33,562 nt of DNA. Origin: Dehalococcoidia bacterium (lineage in GTDB: Bacteria > Chloroflexota > Dehalococcoidia > GIF9 > UBA5620). Below the pieces are notes generated by a model. The model was not told where the DNA came from and searched no databases. It worked only from the letters and a program-made list of their open reading frames with translations. Numbering within the stretch: position 1 is the first letter of the stretch; the number at the start of each line of letters is the position of its first letter. Below are positions 15,866 through 23,682 of the stretch, one piece after another. Location: assembly GCA_016783225.1 (NCBI GenBank), contig JADHWZ010000002.1, forward strand, positions 1-33,562. Reading direction: 5' to 3'. The translations under genes and the position numbers were made by a program.

Positions 15866-17512
15866 TCAAAGGCTTTTTGCGGCAGTCTTCGTCCCTTCCG
15901 CCACTCCTTTCCCCACTTCGGTAGCTGCCCCCACAGCGCCCTCTCTTATGGCTTTCAATTGGTCTTCCGCTAGTTTAAGTAGACGCTTGTCGGACTCTGC
16001 AAGCCCGACAAGACGCTTGGCAACTAGACCAGAGATTACTTTTATCAGATAGGCTTCCGTGAATTTACGGGCATCGAGCTTTCCTTCATTCGCCAACTGT
16101 TTGAAGGCCTCCTCTGCTGCCGGTTGCAAAACCTTGTCAACGACGATCTTTGTGACCCTCCCTATGTCTGGGGCGCCCTTAATCTTGCTTAAGGGAGCGA
16201 AGACCGCGGTGGCCAGATATTCCTTGGCCGCTTCCTTACCGATGATCTCCTCGCCTTGTATCAATTTCCCCAACACATCGAATGCCGTAGGGGGAGCCAG
16301 AAAGACCATCACTCCAAGCATTCCGTATTCTATTATTGGGATCCAGCCTTTTGTCTTCTCATAGGCTGGTCCAACAACTGGGTCAACTATGGTGAAAATC
16401 CACAGAAATTTTGTCAAAGGTAACTTGTGGGCCCTATTCTTAGACTTATAATAGATGTTTTTGGGGATATCGCTGCCGATAAACGTGTATGTGCCAAGTT
16501 TGGTTCCTATTCTGTCTCCTGGCTCTATTTTCGTGTACGGCGCGACCTCAAGCTGCAAAGTATTCGCAAATGCGATTTCAACCCAGCGTACACCCGCAGG
16601 TGTATCGGCGACCAAAGTGGGGTCCTTTTCCTGAGCCTTCGGGTCGCTCAGTAGCCTAGGTGTGTCCTTGCTCTCGCCTTCTTTTCCCGCCGCCTCGCCG
16701 GGTGCGGGAGTAAACCCAGGCTGCCCACTCTCCTCCGTAAAATACTCTCCTTCCGCGGAGGATGTCTTGCTCTCGCCTTCTTCCTGGCGGTAAATCTCGA
16801 TTCCCGGCCTCCCCCTTCTTAGCATCGGTGCCAAGGATAATCCATTCTCTCCAGTAAGGGGCCGACGCACGCTTTGCACTCCTTCTATGAAAGCATCATG
16901 AATCTGAGCGCCGGCGGTCTTGGACGGAGATTCCCGAACCCCCAACTGCTGTGCCACATGGGTCAACTCGTGTGCTATTAGCCTCCTGCCAGTGTCAGTA
17001 TTAGGTTGACAAGTTCCTTCCTTAAAGAAAATATCCGTTCCAGTAGTAAACGCCTTAGCCTTGAGTTTTCGAGAAAGTCTGTCAGCCTCGGCATCAGTAT
17101 GAAGTCTGACCTGTCTCAAATCGTGCCTGAAGATTGCCTCCATCTGGGATCGGACTTCAGGCTCAAGTGCTTTCCCCGACCCCCTGTGGGTTTCTATTCT
17201 ATGGATGATGTCTTTGTCCAGAGTTGCTTCCGTGCTACGCTCAGCCAGCCGCTGGACATACCTGTTGCCATAAGTTCGCTGAAGTTCAACTATGGCATCA
17301 GTTTCTTGAACGCCAAGGAGGTCAGTAGGCCTTTCCACAGAAGCCTCCCCCATTGCGGTCTCCAGCACCGTGGGAAAGGGACTAGGCTCACTGGTCAGTG
17401 CCTTCCAACGCTCCTGGTCTAGCTGGGCACGTCTTCTTTTCTGTTGAGCCTCCTCAACATCGTGATGCCGTGTGGTGGCCTTTGTTTGTGTGTCTGCCAT
17501 CTCTATACTCAT
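15866..17512 (-). CDS. DUF4157 (eCIS core) protein with long C-terminal region; candidate cargo/effector
   Basis: A 548-residue protein. The N-terminal 100 residues are charged and coiled. The DUF4157 core spans about 115-190 (RSQMEAIFRHDLRQVRLHTDA, KAFTTGTDIFFKEG, HELTHVAQQ with HExxH at 181-185). A disordered acidic linker (about 240-300) precedes a C-terminal region of about 240 residues without any family I recognise. That region has a beta-rich part (about 305-365), a hydrophobic stretch near 388-415 and amphipathic helices ending AVGAATEVGKGVAEGTK. The architecture of an eCIS core domain joined to a unique C-terminus is typical of putative eCIS cargo, and the hydrophobic/amphipathic tail suggests a membrane-active protein (inference). 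Starts at 17512 and 17500 are both possible; neither has a strong ribosome site. Confidence 0.75.
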   Translation of the reverse strand: MSIEMADTQTKATTRHHDVEEAQQKRRRAQLDQERWKALTSEPSPFPTVLETAMGEASVERPTDLLGVQETDAIVELQRTYGNRYVQRLAERSTEATLDKDIIHRIETHRGSGKALEPEVRSQMEAIFRHDLRQVRLHTDAEADRLSRKLKAKAFTTGTDIFFKEGTCQPNTDTGRRLIAHELTHVAQQLGVRESPSKTAGAQIHDAFIEGVQSVRRPLTGENGLSLAPMLRRGRPGIEIYRQEEGESKTSSAEGEYFTEESGQPGFTPAPGEAAGKEGESKDTPRLLSDPKAQEKDPTLVADTPAGVRWVEIAFANTLQLEVAPYTKIEPGDRIGTKLGTYTFIGSDIPKNIYYKSKNRAHKLPLTKFLWIFTIVDPVVGPAYEKTKGWIPIIEYGMLGVMVFLAPPTAFDVLGKLIQGEEIIGKEAAKEYLATAVFAPLSKIKGAPDIGRVTKIVVDKVLQPAAEEAFKQLANEGKLDARKFTEAYLIKVISGLVAKRLVGLAESDKRLLKLAEDQLKAIREGAVGAATEVGKGVAEGTKTAAKSL

Positions 17513-17639
17513 GTTATGCTTCTAGGATTTCGCGGTTTCAACATGTGCTGTCCCATTTAACACGGTCATCCACCCCCGATTTCTCGCCTCCGCCTTTCCC
17601 CCTGCCATATTGTCGCTTCAAATATCCTCCATTGTTAAG

Positions 17640-18692
17640 TCACTTTTTTGCGTGATATGCGTATGGCCATTTAACGAAGCCAAATTTGACAGCTGCCCAC
17701 TCGTGATAGTGACGGAAGTTGCTCCTACCCTCGTCCCTAGAAGCCAGGCGGCGTGCTGGCACGTAGTGCTTTATGTGTTCAACGTACAGGGCCTCGGCCA
17801 GAGCGGCCTCCTCCCCCGACCGCTCCACCTTTTCTTTGATGACGGCCAGGTCGTTGGGTCTGCATACCTGCTTGAGGAGCTCCCAGGCCATTGGGATGAG
17901 CTCCGCGTTGAGCTTGGTCGGCCATATTACCTCCCAGGACTCCCAGTACTCCTTGACCAGGCCGTGTAGCGGCTTCCAGAGCTCCCAATTCTTGGTGTAG
18001 CGTTGGAAGACATGCGGACCGAAAAGGTTCTGTTTGTCTGACCAATAGTCCATTGGGTCGTTCCGCATGCGCCGACCCGTGTACCCGCCCTTTGAGAGGT
18101 TCGACTTCTCAACGCCTGCACCGCCGGCGGGACTTGTCTCGGCGGCCTGCCTTGAAATTCGTGCCGCCCCCTGCTGCGCCACATGGGTGATCTCGTGGCC
18201 GATGAGCCTTTTGCCACTCTGGGAATGAGGCTGGTAGGCACCCTCTCGGAAGAAGATGTCCTTCCCTGAAGTGAAGGCTTCGGCGTTGAGTCGTTTGGCT
18301 AGCTCATCGGCGGCAGCGTCGGCGTGGATACGCACATCGCCAAAATCATGGCCAAAGGATACCTCCATCTCAGAGCGTATCGCAGACTCCAGCACCTGCC
18401 CTTGGCCTTTCTCCGTTTGAATGCGTTGCATTATCTGCTGGACATAGGCGTTGCCACGAGATTGCTGTAGCTGGGTTACTATGTCGGCCTTTTCCTCGCT
18501 AGAACTAAGGTCGCCTAGCAAAGCAGCATGTCTGTCTGCTGACAGCTCGACCAGCAAGTCAGCCGACGGAAGCATACCTTCGTCCGATGCCTTTCGCTGG
18601 TCACGTAGTGGCTGGCCAGCCTTTTTCTTACGGAGCTGCTTCTCCTCCAGTTCTTGCTGCCCTTTCTGCTTTACTCGTTGGCGCTGTGCCAT
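17640..18692 (-). CDS. DUF4157 (eCIS core) protein, second variant; candidate cargo/effector
   Basis: A 350-residue protein with a very basic N-terminus (QRQRVKQKGQQ, KQLRKKKAGQ). The DUF4157 core is at about 100-174 (IRSEMEVSFGHDFGDVRIHADA, AEAFTSGKDIFFREG, HEITHVAQQ; HExxH at 166-170). After a Gly/Ser linker, the C-terminal 140 residues are aromatic-rich (DYWSDKQNLFG, YWESWEVIWPTK, HYHEWAAVKFGFVKWPYAY) and unlike those of the other two DUF4157 proteins; I recognise no family. It follows the AAA ATPase gene by 29 bp with a GGAGGGTGAG ribosome site. The shared core with a unique end suggests variable cargo on a common loading module. No toxic activity is shown. Confidence 0.75.
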   Translation of the reverse strand: MAQRQRVKQKGQQELEEKQLRKKKAGQPLRDQRKASDEGMLPSADLLVELSADRHAALLGDLSSSEEKADIVTQLQQSRGNAYVQQIMQRIQTEKGQGQVLESAIRSEMEVSFGHDFGDVRIHADAAADELAKRLNAEAFTSGKDIFFREGAYQPHSQSGKRLIGHEITHVAQQGAARISRQAAETSPAGGAGVEKSNLSKGGYTGRRMRNDPMDYWSDKQNLFGPHVFQRYTKNWELWKPLHGLVKEYWESWEVIWPTKLNAELIPMAWELLKQVCRPNDLAVIKEKVERSGEEAALAEALYVEHIKHYVPARRLASRDEGRSNFRHYHEWAAVKFGFVKWPYAYHAKK

Positions 18693-18721
18693 CTTCTCAC
18701 CCTCCAGTAGGCAATGAGTCT

Positions 18722-20929
18722 TTAACCCTTTACCAGCTCGAAGTACCGGGCAAAATCACCCTCGGTGCATAGCTTGCCCATTTTCTGGTACTCCCGCTTG
18801 GTAGCCCGGATTAACTTCTCCATAGTGATACAGCTGCCGTCTGGCGCCGCCAGAAAGGCAGCGCTCAGGGCAATATTCTTGATGTTTCCCCCGGTAATCC
18901 TGAACTGGCGTGCCATAAACGCCAGGTCGGTATCGTCAGCCAAAGGCGCTGCTTCGGGGAAGGCTCTTTGCCAGATTCGGTAGCGGTCTTCTTCTTCGGG
19001 GAAAGGGAATTCCACGCTGAAGTGCATGCGCCGGGCAAAAGCTTCGTCCAGGTTGCTCCGCAGGTTGGTAGCCAGGATGACCGTGCCCTGGTAGTCTTCC
19101 GTTTTCTGTAGCAGGTAGGCAATTTCGATGTTGGCGTAACGGTCGTGCGAATCGCTGACTTCGGAACGCTTGCCGAAAATGGCATCGGCTTCGTCAAAGA
19201 AAAGGATGCCGTTGGAGTCCTGTGCCTCCTTGAAAATCTTGTCAAGGTTCTTCTCCGTCTCCCCTATGTACTTGCTGACCACCATCGCCAGGTCTATCTT
19301 GTACAGGTCGAGGCACAGCTCCCCGGCTATGATCTCGGCGGCCAGCGTCTTGCCCGTCCCAGAAGGGCCGGCGAAAAGGATATTTAGCCCCTCTCCCAGC
19401 GAGAGCTTGTGGCGAAAACCCCATTCACCGTACACAACGTGGCGATATTTGACATAGTTGTAAATATCTTCAAGCTGCTCCAACCGGTCGCTGGGCAGGA
19501 CAATGTCATTCCAGACATACCTCGGTTCAAGCTTGCGCGCCAGCTCACTCAGCTTCTTGTTTGATTTCTGGCGGCAGGCACGGAGTAGCTCATCGGCTGT
19601 GCTGACACCACTGTCTCGCCACAAGGCGAGATTGCGGGCCATGCTTGCCGCTCCCCGAATCTGCCCACCGCTCAATTGAAACTTGCCGGCTAAAGCACCA
19701 GCGAGAGCATCCGGGGCCTCCACCTTGGTGTCAAGGTGAGTCCGCCATAGGTACTCGCGCTGGCCATAGTCAGGAACGGAGAATTCCACCTGCATGAACA
19801 GCCTGTTTTGCCAATCATCGTCGGTGTTCCAGTCCCTGTTACCGGCGAGGAACACAAGGCCGGGATGACGGTCTATTTCAGCCATGGCAGTCTTCAGTTG
19901 GGTGGCAACACCATCGTCGAAAAGAGCATCGAAGCTGTGCCAGTAGATAGCTGCATCCTGGAGCATCGCTTCACGGCAAAGGAGCTGCACCGCAGTCTCA
20001 AAGGGCAGGGCAGCTTCGAGCATTCGGTTAACATCGGCGACCAATAGTCCAATCCCAAGCCCGTGACACAAGGCTTCAGCGGTGCTCCGCTTCCCGGTGC
20101 CTTCTGCTCCGTGGAAGTACCAGGTGAGATTGTGACTCCTGTCTTTGTAGACATCTGTCAGCCGGACCAGCCGACCTTTGATATCGGCATCCAGGACGAC
20201 ATCGTCAAGCGTTCCCCGGGGTACAATTCTGTGTACGAAGTAAAGGAGATTGGCATCGATTTCGTCAGGCTCCAGCAGGTAATCACGGATCCGGTCGTCG
20301 AGCTTTAAGGATGTAGCCAGTAGCGGGGCATGCTTTCCCGGTGTGTCGTCATGGAGGCTCACGAGGTGATACCTGATAAGTGGGCCTTGGGATGAGAAAG
20401 CTCGCCTGCTGGCCAACCTGTCCTGAACAGAAGAACACAGGACATTTAGCGCCAGGGCTACCGTCGGTCTTCTCTTGGTAACGTCGTCCTGAACGTAGCC
20501 GAAGAGCCTTTCGTACTTCAGGTCGAGCTCTGGAAGAATGCAGAGCAGGATGACATCTTTCTCGAAGGCAGTCAACTGAAACATATTGGCAAGACGTTCT
20601 GGGCGTAGAGTCACCCCGCGGGGAAGGCTTTCTGATTTACTGGTTTCAATCTCACTTTCAACTTGTGCCAGTACCTCGAGTAAGGATTGATAGTCTGGGT
20701 CGACTGCAAAGGCAGCGGTGCTGTCTTGGTCGGCGATAAAACCGCTGGTTATCAAAGCTGATAGTTCCCTATCCGAAATATATAACCCGCGCAGCTCGTC
20801 CTTCTCCCAGTAGCTGTCTCGCGAACGTGCCTGCATGACCTGAAGACGCAGCTTTAGGTCAATCCTGTTCAGCTCCGCGAAAAGGTGCTCCAGATTGGTA
20901 CTGCCAACACAGCTCAGAACTGTTCCCAT
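18722..20929 (-). CDS. Double AAA+ ATPase (Afp15/Pvc15-type)
   Basis: A 735-residue protein with two AAA modules. The first has a Walker A-like GAEGTGKR (274-281) but its Walker B region (AAIYWHSFDAL, about 326-336) lacks the Asp-Glu pair, so it is probably non-hydrolytic. The second is intact: GPSGTGKT (521-528), ILFFDEADAIFGKR (575-588), LATN (619-622) and the arginine pair FARR (631-634). The N-terminal 230 residues match the usual winged-helix region of this family. Such ATPases are a conserved part of eCIS loci and are linked to particle assembly or cargo loading. Its start overlaps the upstream gene by 16 bp, so the two are translationally coupled. Confidence 0.92.
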   Translation of the reverse strand: MGTVLSCVGSTNLEHLFAELNRIDLKLRLQVMQARSRDSYWEKDELRGLYISDRELSALITSGFIADQDSTAAFAVDPDYQSLLEVLAQVESEIETSKSESLPRGVTLRPERLANMFQLTAFEKDVILLCILPELDLKYERLFGYVQDDVTKRRPTVALALNVLCSSVQDRLASRRAFSSQGPLIRYHLVSLHDDTPGKHAPLLATSLKLDDRIRDYLLEPDEIDANLLYFVHRIVPRGTLDDVVLDADIKGRLVRLTDVYKDRSHNLTWYFHGAEGTGKRSTAEALCHGLGIGLLVADVNRMLEAALPFETAVQLLCREAMLQDAAIYWHSFDALFDDGVATQLKTAMAEIDRHPGLVFLAGNRDWNTDDDWQNRLFMQVEFSVPDYGQREYLWRTHLDTKVEAPDALAGALAGKFQLSGGQIRGAASMARNLALWRDSGVSTADELLRACRQKSNKKLSELARKLEPRYVWNDIVLPSDRLEQLEDIYNYVKYRHVVYGEWGFRHKLSLGEGLNILFAGPSGTGKTLAAEIIAGELCLDLYKIDLAMVVSKYIGETEKNLDKIFKEAQDSNGILFFDEADAIFGKRSEVSDSHDRYANIEIAYLLQKTEDYQGTVILATNLRSNLDEAFARRMHFSVEFPFPEEEDRYRIWQRAFPEAAPLADDTDLAFMARQFRITGGNIKNIALSAAFLAAPDGSCITMEKLIRATKREYQKMGKLCTEGDFARYFELVKG

Positions 20930-21153
20930 AGACTTAGTTCATCTCCCTGCGGGATAGCCAGGGGCTGCTCAACTCCTTCGCTCACATCCCCGTTAATGCG
21001 CCAGGTGAGGTGGTCTTGTATGAAGCCCACCAGCGTTTCCCAGCCGCGAAAATGCATACTCTCCTGGCTACCTACATGCTGTATGTATCCTCTGGGTGTG
21101 TCCTCTCCATTCTCCGTCCAAACTCTGACGAGGAAAGAATTGTAATGCCCCAT
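20914..21153 (-). CDS. Small conserved eCIS-leader protein, function unknown
   Basis: The protein has 79 residues from the ATG at 21153 (MGHYNSFLVRVW), which has AGGAAAAG eight bases upstream. A longer frame reaching 21324 runs through the operator repeats and is rejected. The sequence (VRVWTENGEDTPRGYIQHV, then H-F-R-G-W-E and FIQDHLTWRIN) resembles small proteins of Chloroflexota and other environmental bacteria that I know only as hypothetical. It is the first gene after the proposed promoter and overlaps the AAA ATPase gene by 16 bp. It may be structural, regulatory, or merely a leader that couples translation to the ATPase. Confidence 0.65.
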   Translation of the reverse strand: MGHYNSFLVRVWTENGEDTPRGYIQHVGSQESMHFRGWETLVGFIQDHLTWRINGDVSEGVEQPLAIPQGDELSLWEQF

Positions 21154-21260
21154 TCGTCTTTTCCTGTTCAGACCTGCGTGCAACGCCAGCCTCCCTAGAC
21201 AGTGGCGGTATAAAAACCGTCTTGAGACACAGCCAGAATCCAGCTGCGCATTTAATAAGA

Positions 21261-21326
21261 AGAATAGCAGACGCCGGTAAATTGCGGGTAAAACACGGGC
21301 AAATCTCTGGTAAATCGACGGCAAGT
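21261..21326 (-). promoter_or_regulatory. Five 11-bp-spaced heptamers plus -10: probable SARP-type operator/promoter of the eCIS operon
   Basis: On the plus strand the heptamers GGTAAAT (21276), GGTAAAA (21287), GGCAAAT (21298), GGTAAAT (21309) and GGCAAGT (21320) start exactly 11 bp apart with 4-bp spacers of unrelated sequence. Read toward the operon they are ATTTRCC repeats. The last ends 9 bp before TATTCT (21266-21261), a -10-like hexamer; no -35 consensus is present where one would be expected, and the repeats occupy that site. SARP activators are known to bind heptameric direct repeats of 11-bp period next to the -10. A SARP-like gene lies nearby at 22098-23192. The transcript would have an approximately 100-base leader before the 21153 start codon. 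Confidence 0.75.
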
Positions 21327-21545
21327 ACCCCAGAGGGTGGAGCGGTTACTCAAGGGCGGTTTGGCAGAGGCAAACAGGAGCAACCGTGGAGTTCTATATG
21401 ATGAATAGGAGTGACTACGGAAACGTGGTTCTTGAGGTGCAGCTAGTGTAGTGTATTACAAGTGGCTTTACAGCAATTCCCCGTGCGAGTCATCGGCCCA
21501 CGGCTGACTGTCCTTCACCTGTAGGCAGGTAACTGTCACCCAAGA
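21327..21545. other. Intergenic; only a weak inverted repeat seen
   Basis: Between the operator array and the four-helix-bundle insertion I see no coding frame. The only structure noted is ACCTG (21517-21521) facing CAGGT (21526-21530) across four bases. Nothing else is supported. Confidence 0.5.
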
Positions 21546-22015
21546 GGTAAATTCTAAATCCTAATATCTAAACCCTAAACAAATTCAAATGACCCGAACT
21601 CGAAATTCAAAACAGGGTGACCTGGAAGACCGGATCCTGAGATTTGCCAGGGACATCACAGAATTCCTAAAGGTTCTCCCCAAAACGATGGCAAATGTTG
21701 AGGTAACAAAGCAGCGCGTTAGGTCTTACGGTTCTCTAGGGACGAACTACATCGAAGCCAACGAAGCCCTGGGCAAGAAGGATTTCACAATGAGAATCAG
21801 GATCTGCCGAAAGGAAGCCAAGGAAAGCAGGTACTGGCTGAATCTTGTTGAGCCGAGAGGAGAAGGCGCCGAAGGCAAGGGGCGGTCGTTAATTAACGAG
21901 GCCGGTCAGCTGATGAGAATCTTCGGTTCAATACTGGAAAAGACAAAATGAGGTTTGGGTAATTTGGATTTAGATATTGTCTAGGATTTTGGATTTAGTG
22001 CTCAGGATTTACCCC
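21546..22015 (+). mobile_element. IVP-like insertion: four-helix-bundle gene with inverted flanks
   Basis: The gene at 21589-21951 is bounded by AT-rich flanks that are imperfect inverted copies. The left flank has GGTAAAT, CTAAATCC and AATATCTAAA in order; the reverse complement of the right flank (about 21955-22015) shows the same three words in the same order with extra bases between. Similar flanks commonly surround four-helix-bundle genes in environmental bacteria, where they behave as scattered inserts. No target-site duplication could be fixed by eye. Confidence 0.6.
21589..21951 (+). CDS. Four-helix-bundle protein (23S rRNA intervening-sequence protein family)
   Basis: A 120-residue protein of the four-helix-bundle family (TIGR02436, first known from 23S rRNA intervening sequences). 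Diagnostic parts are DLEDRILRFARDITEFL at the start, R-S-Y-G-S-L-G-T-N-Y-I-E-A-N-E-A-L-G in the middle, then F-T-M-R-I-R-I-C-R-K-E-A-K-E-S-R-Y-W-L and the final helix with L-M-R-I-F-G-S-I-L. Length is typical. Its function is unsettled; it is found both in rRNA inserts and as free genes with repeat flanks, as here. It is convergent with the regulator gene at 22098. The ATG follows an AT-rich flank with no clear Shine-Dalgarno. Confidence 0.85.
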   Translation: MTRTRNSKQGDLEDRILRFARDITEFLKVLPKTMANVEVTKQRVRSYGSLGTNYIEANEALGKKDFTMRIRICRKEAKESRYWLNLVEPRGEGAEGKGRSLINEAGQLMRIFGSILEKTK

Positions 22016-22097
22016 TTAGCCTTTCGTATGGAGAGCCACGACCGATGTAATCCTGAAAAAGGTTCTCGAAATGCAGAGTCCTTTTGGAGACAGTACA

Positions 22098-23192
22098 CTA
22101 GATAGGGTCTTGATGAACTAGCTGATGCTGCAGGGCTGTTGTTTCGCGGTCAGGCGTGGTATCAAGCTCTCTTCTTAGTGTGGTGACACACAGGTTGTAC
22201 CATTGCAGAGCGCGATGACGCTGTCCCAGGCGACTATAGCAGCGAATGAGCCAGCGGTAAGCCTCCTCGTGACATGAGTCCTTAGCCAAGATCTTCTGAC
22301 AGTACGTGATGCAGTTCTGGTATTCTGCAGTCCGGAGTGAGGTGTTGGCCAGCTTACCCAGAATGGCAAGATAGGTATCTTTCAGTGCTTCTCGCCGGAG
22401 CAGTGTCCATTCGGCATAGGGCTCGTCCTCCATATAATCGCCTCGATACAGTTCTTCGGCTGATTGGTAGTGCCTTGTTGCCTCCTCCGTCCTTCCTTCC
22501 CTTTCCAAGCGCCGCCCAACTATCCAGCTCTGCTCAAATTCATCCACATCCACCCAAAGGTCCAGATTGGGAGCTATCAGGTATTGCCGCTCCGAAAGTA
22601 CCACAAATGGGCAGTAAGTCTTGCTGTCATTGTTCGCTTCGTTTCTACCCAAGGCTTGGCGTAGAGCATAAACGGCGCTCTTCAAGTTATGACTGCCCAC
22701 TTCAGGATTACAGTTAGGCCACAATGTTTCTATCAAGACATCCTTTGCGGTTACTTTTCCCCGGCGACTCATCAAGAACTTGAGCAACGACTTAGCTTTG
22801 AGACTCGGCCATTTATCCAGCTTCCTCCCATTCAGATGTAGCTCGAAGCTGCCGAAGCAGTAAGCTCTAAAGGATGTTGTTAGGGGGTAGACGAGACTTC
22901 GTCGGGTAGTGTGTTCTCTGCTGGCTTCTACCTTTTCATCATGGGTTGTCGAAGACACTGAAGTAACAGTGTCCAGCAGATTCCGTACTCTTTCACCTAT
23001 AACCCTCTCTCTTTCACCAAAGGAATTGCATACCTCCCCGAGTTGCTTCCTTGCATGGGAGTAGTCCTCTTGCACTTGGGTCAGTGCCTGAGCAACAACT
23101 TGCCATTCTTGCTGAGATGGTTCTCTCTCACGTATTTCTCGTGAAATCTCGTTCTTGAACTCATGAGACCATTCGTCGTTTCCGCTGCCCAT
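22098..23192 (-). CDS. SARP/BTAD-type transcriptional activator (probable eCIS regulator)
   Basis: A 364-residue protein from the ATG at 23192, chosen because AGGAGG lies nine bases upstream; an in-frame TTG (23219) and ATG (23198) are less well placed. Residues about 1-100 are helical, probably coiled. Residues about 108-185 form an OmpR-type winged helix (YCFGSFELHLNGRKL, SLKAKSLLKFLMSRRGKV, LIETLWPN, LKSAVYALRQALG). Residues about 220-355 are a bacterial transcriptional activator domain of TPR-like helices (WVDVDEFEQ, YRGDYMEDEPYAEW, CHEEAYRWLIRCYSRLGQRHRALQWY). This is the SARP core without the NTPase part. Such proteins bind 11-bp-spaced heptamers, and a five-copy array of this kind lies upstream of the eCIS operon. 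Regulation of that operon is therefore the likely role (inference). Confidence 0.85.
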   Translation of the reverse strand: MGSGNDEWSHEFKNEISREIREREPSQQEWQVVAQALTQVQEDYSHARKQLGEVCNSFGERERVIGERVRNLLDTVTSVSSTTHDEKVEASREHTTRRSLVYPLTTSFRAYCFGSFELHLNGRKLDKWPSLKAKSLLKFLMSRRGKVTAKDVLIETLWPNCNPEVGSHNLKSAVYALRQALGRNEANNDSKTYCPFVVLSERQYLIAPNLDLWVDVDEFEQSWIVGRRLEREGRTEEATRHYQSAEELYRGDYMEDEPYAEWTLLRREALKDTYLAILGKLANTSLRTAEYQNCITYCQKILAKDSCHEEAYRWLIRCYSRLGQRHRALQWYNLCVTTLRRELDTTPDRETTALQHQLVHQDPI

Positions 23193-23360
23193 GACCATCT
23201 CCCTCCTGTCAGTCGCCAAGACCGATTCGCTGGAATTGATTAATGAAGATTCTACATCATCCTATCCCCATCATCAATAGTCTAGGCTAGGGATTTCCGC
23301 ACTTTTTGGCGAAGTGTTGCCCTTGTTCTACCGGCTAACTCTGATTGCACCTTTGGGCGT

Positions 23361-23424
23361 TTTGTGTCATCCGGCCAATGTGAGTCCCCTCTCCAAAGTT
23401 GCAACTACATTCCACACGCCCAAC
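23361..23424. repeat. Diverged 64-bp repeat, copy A
   Basis: It aligns without gaps to 25683-25746, matching at 49 of 64 positions by my count, with the blocks TTGTGTCAT, CTCCAAAGTT and TACATTCC preserved. Copy B lies just outside the IS110 element's inverted repeat. The function is unknown. Confidence 0.6.
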
Positions 23425-23548
23425 GGTTCATCTCCGCATTTTGGGGTATTGACAGCCAGTATGAGTGAAGACTAGAATACGCTAGACACGTACAAAGCAA
23501 GCCTACGAGCATCATAAACTGGGTTAGGAGGAGCAGATGGGATGGAAG

Positions 23549-23592
23549 ACGGGCACTGGAAGCGCTGTTTGATAGCGGTAGCTGGTGCCCGT
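23549..23592 (+). promoter_or_regulatory. Hairpin with 8-bp stem upstream of the TIGR04076-like gene
   Basis: ACGGGCAC (23549-23556) pairs perfectly with GTGCCCGT (23585-23592), and CGCT/AGCG pair inside. TTTG and more T follow, so it could be an intrinsic terminator of a short transcript, or a leader structure about 90 bases before the 23683 start codon. Confidence 0.45.
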
Positions 23593-23682
23593 TTTGTTTG
23601 ACTTGGGCAATTGTCAGATTCATGGGGCTAATCAACAGGGGGTTGCTGGGAACCCTAAAGTTTCACAAAGGAGGTGAGAAAG

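Larger units (their letters stand above)
23193..23682. other. Intergenic region between regulator and TIGR04076-like gene
   Basis: This 490-bp stretch carries a diverged repeat (23361-23424) and a hairpin (23549-23592), listed separately. No coding frame with family support was found. Promoters for both divergent genes should lie here, but no convincing hexamer pair was identified. No 11-bp heptamer array like that at 21276 is present, so autoregulation through that motif is not indicated. Confidence 0.5.

Noticed and set aside
21154..21324. N-terminal extension of the first eCIS gene to 21324
   Set aside because: It would read through the operator array and -10; the ATG at 21153 has a good ribosome site and starts the conserved-looking sequence.
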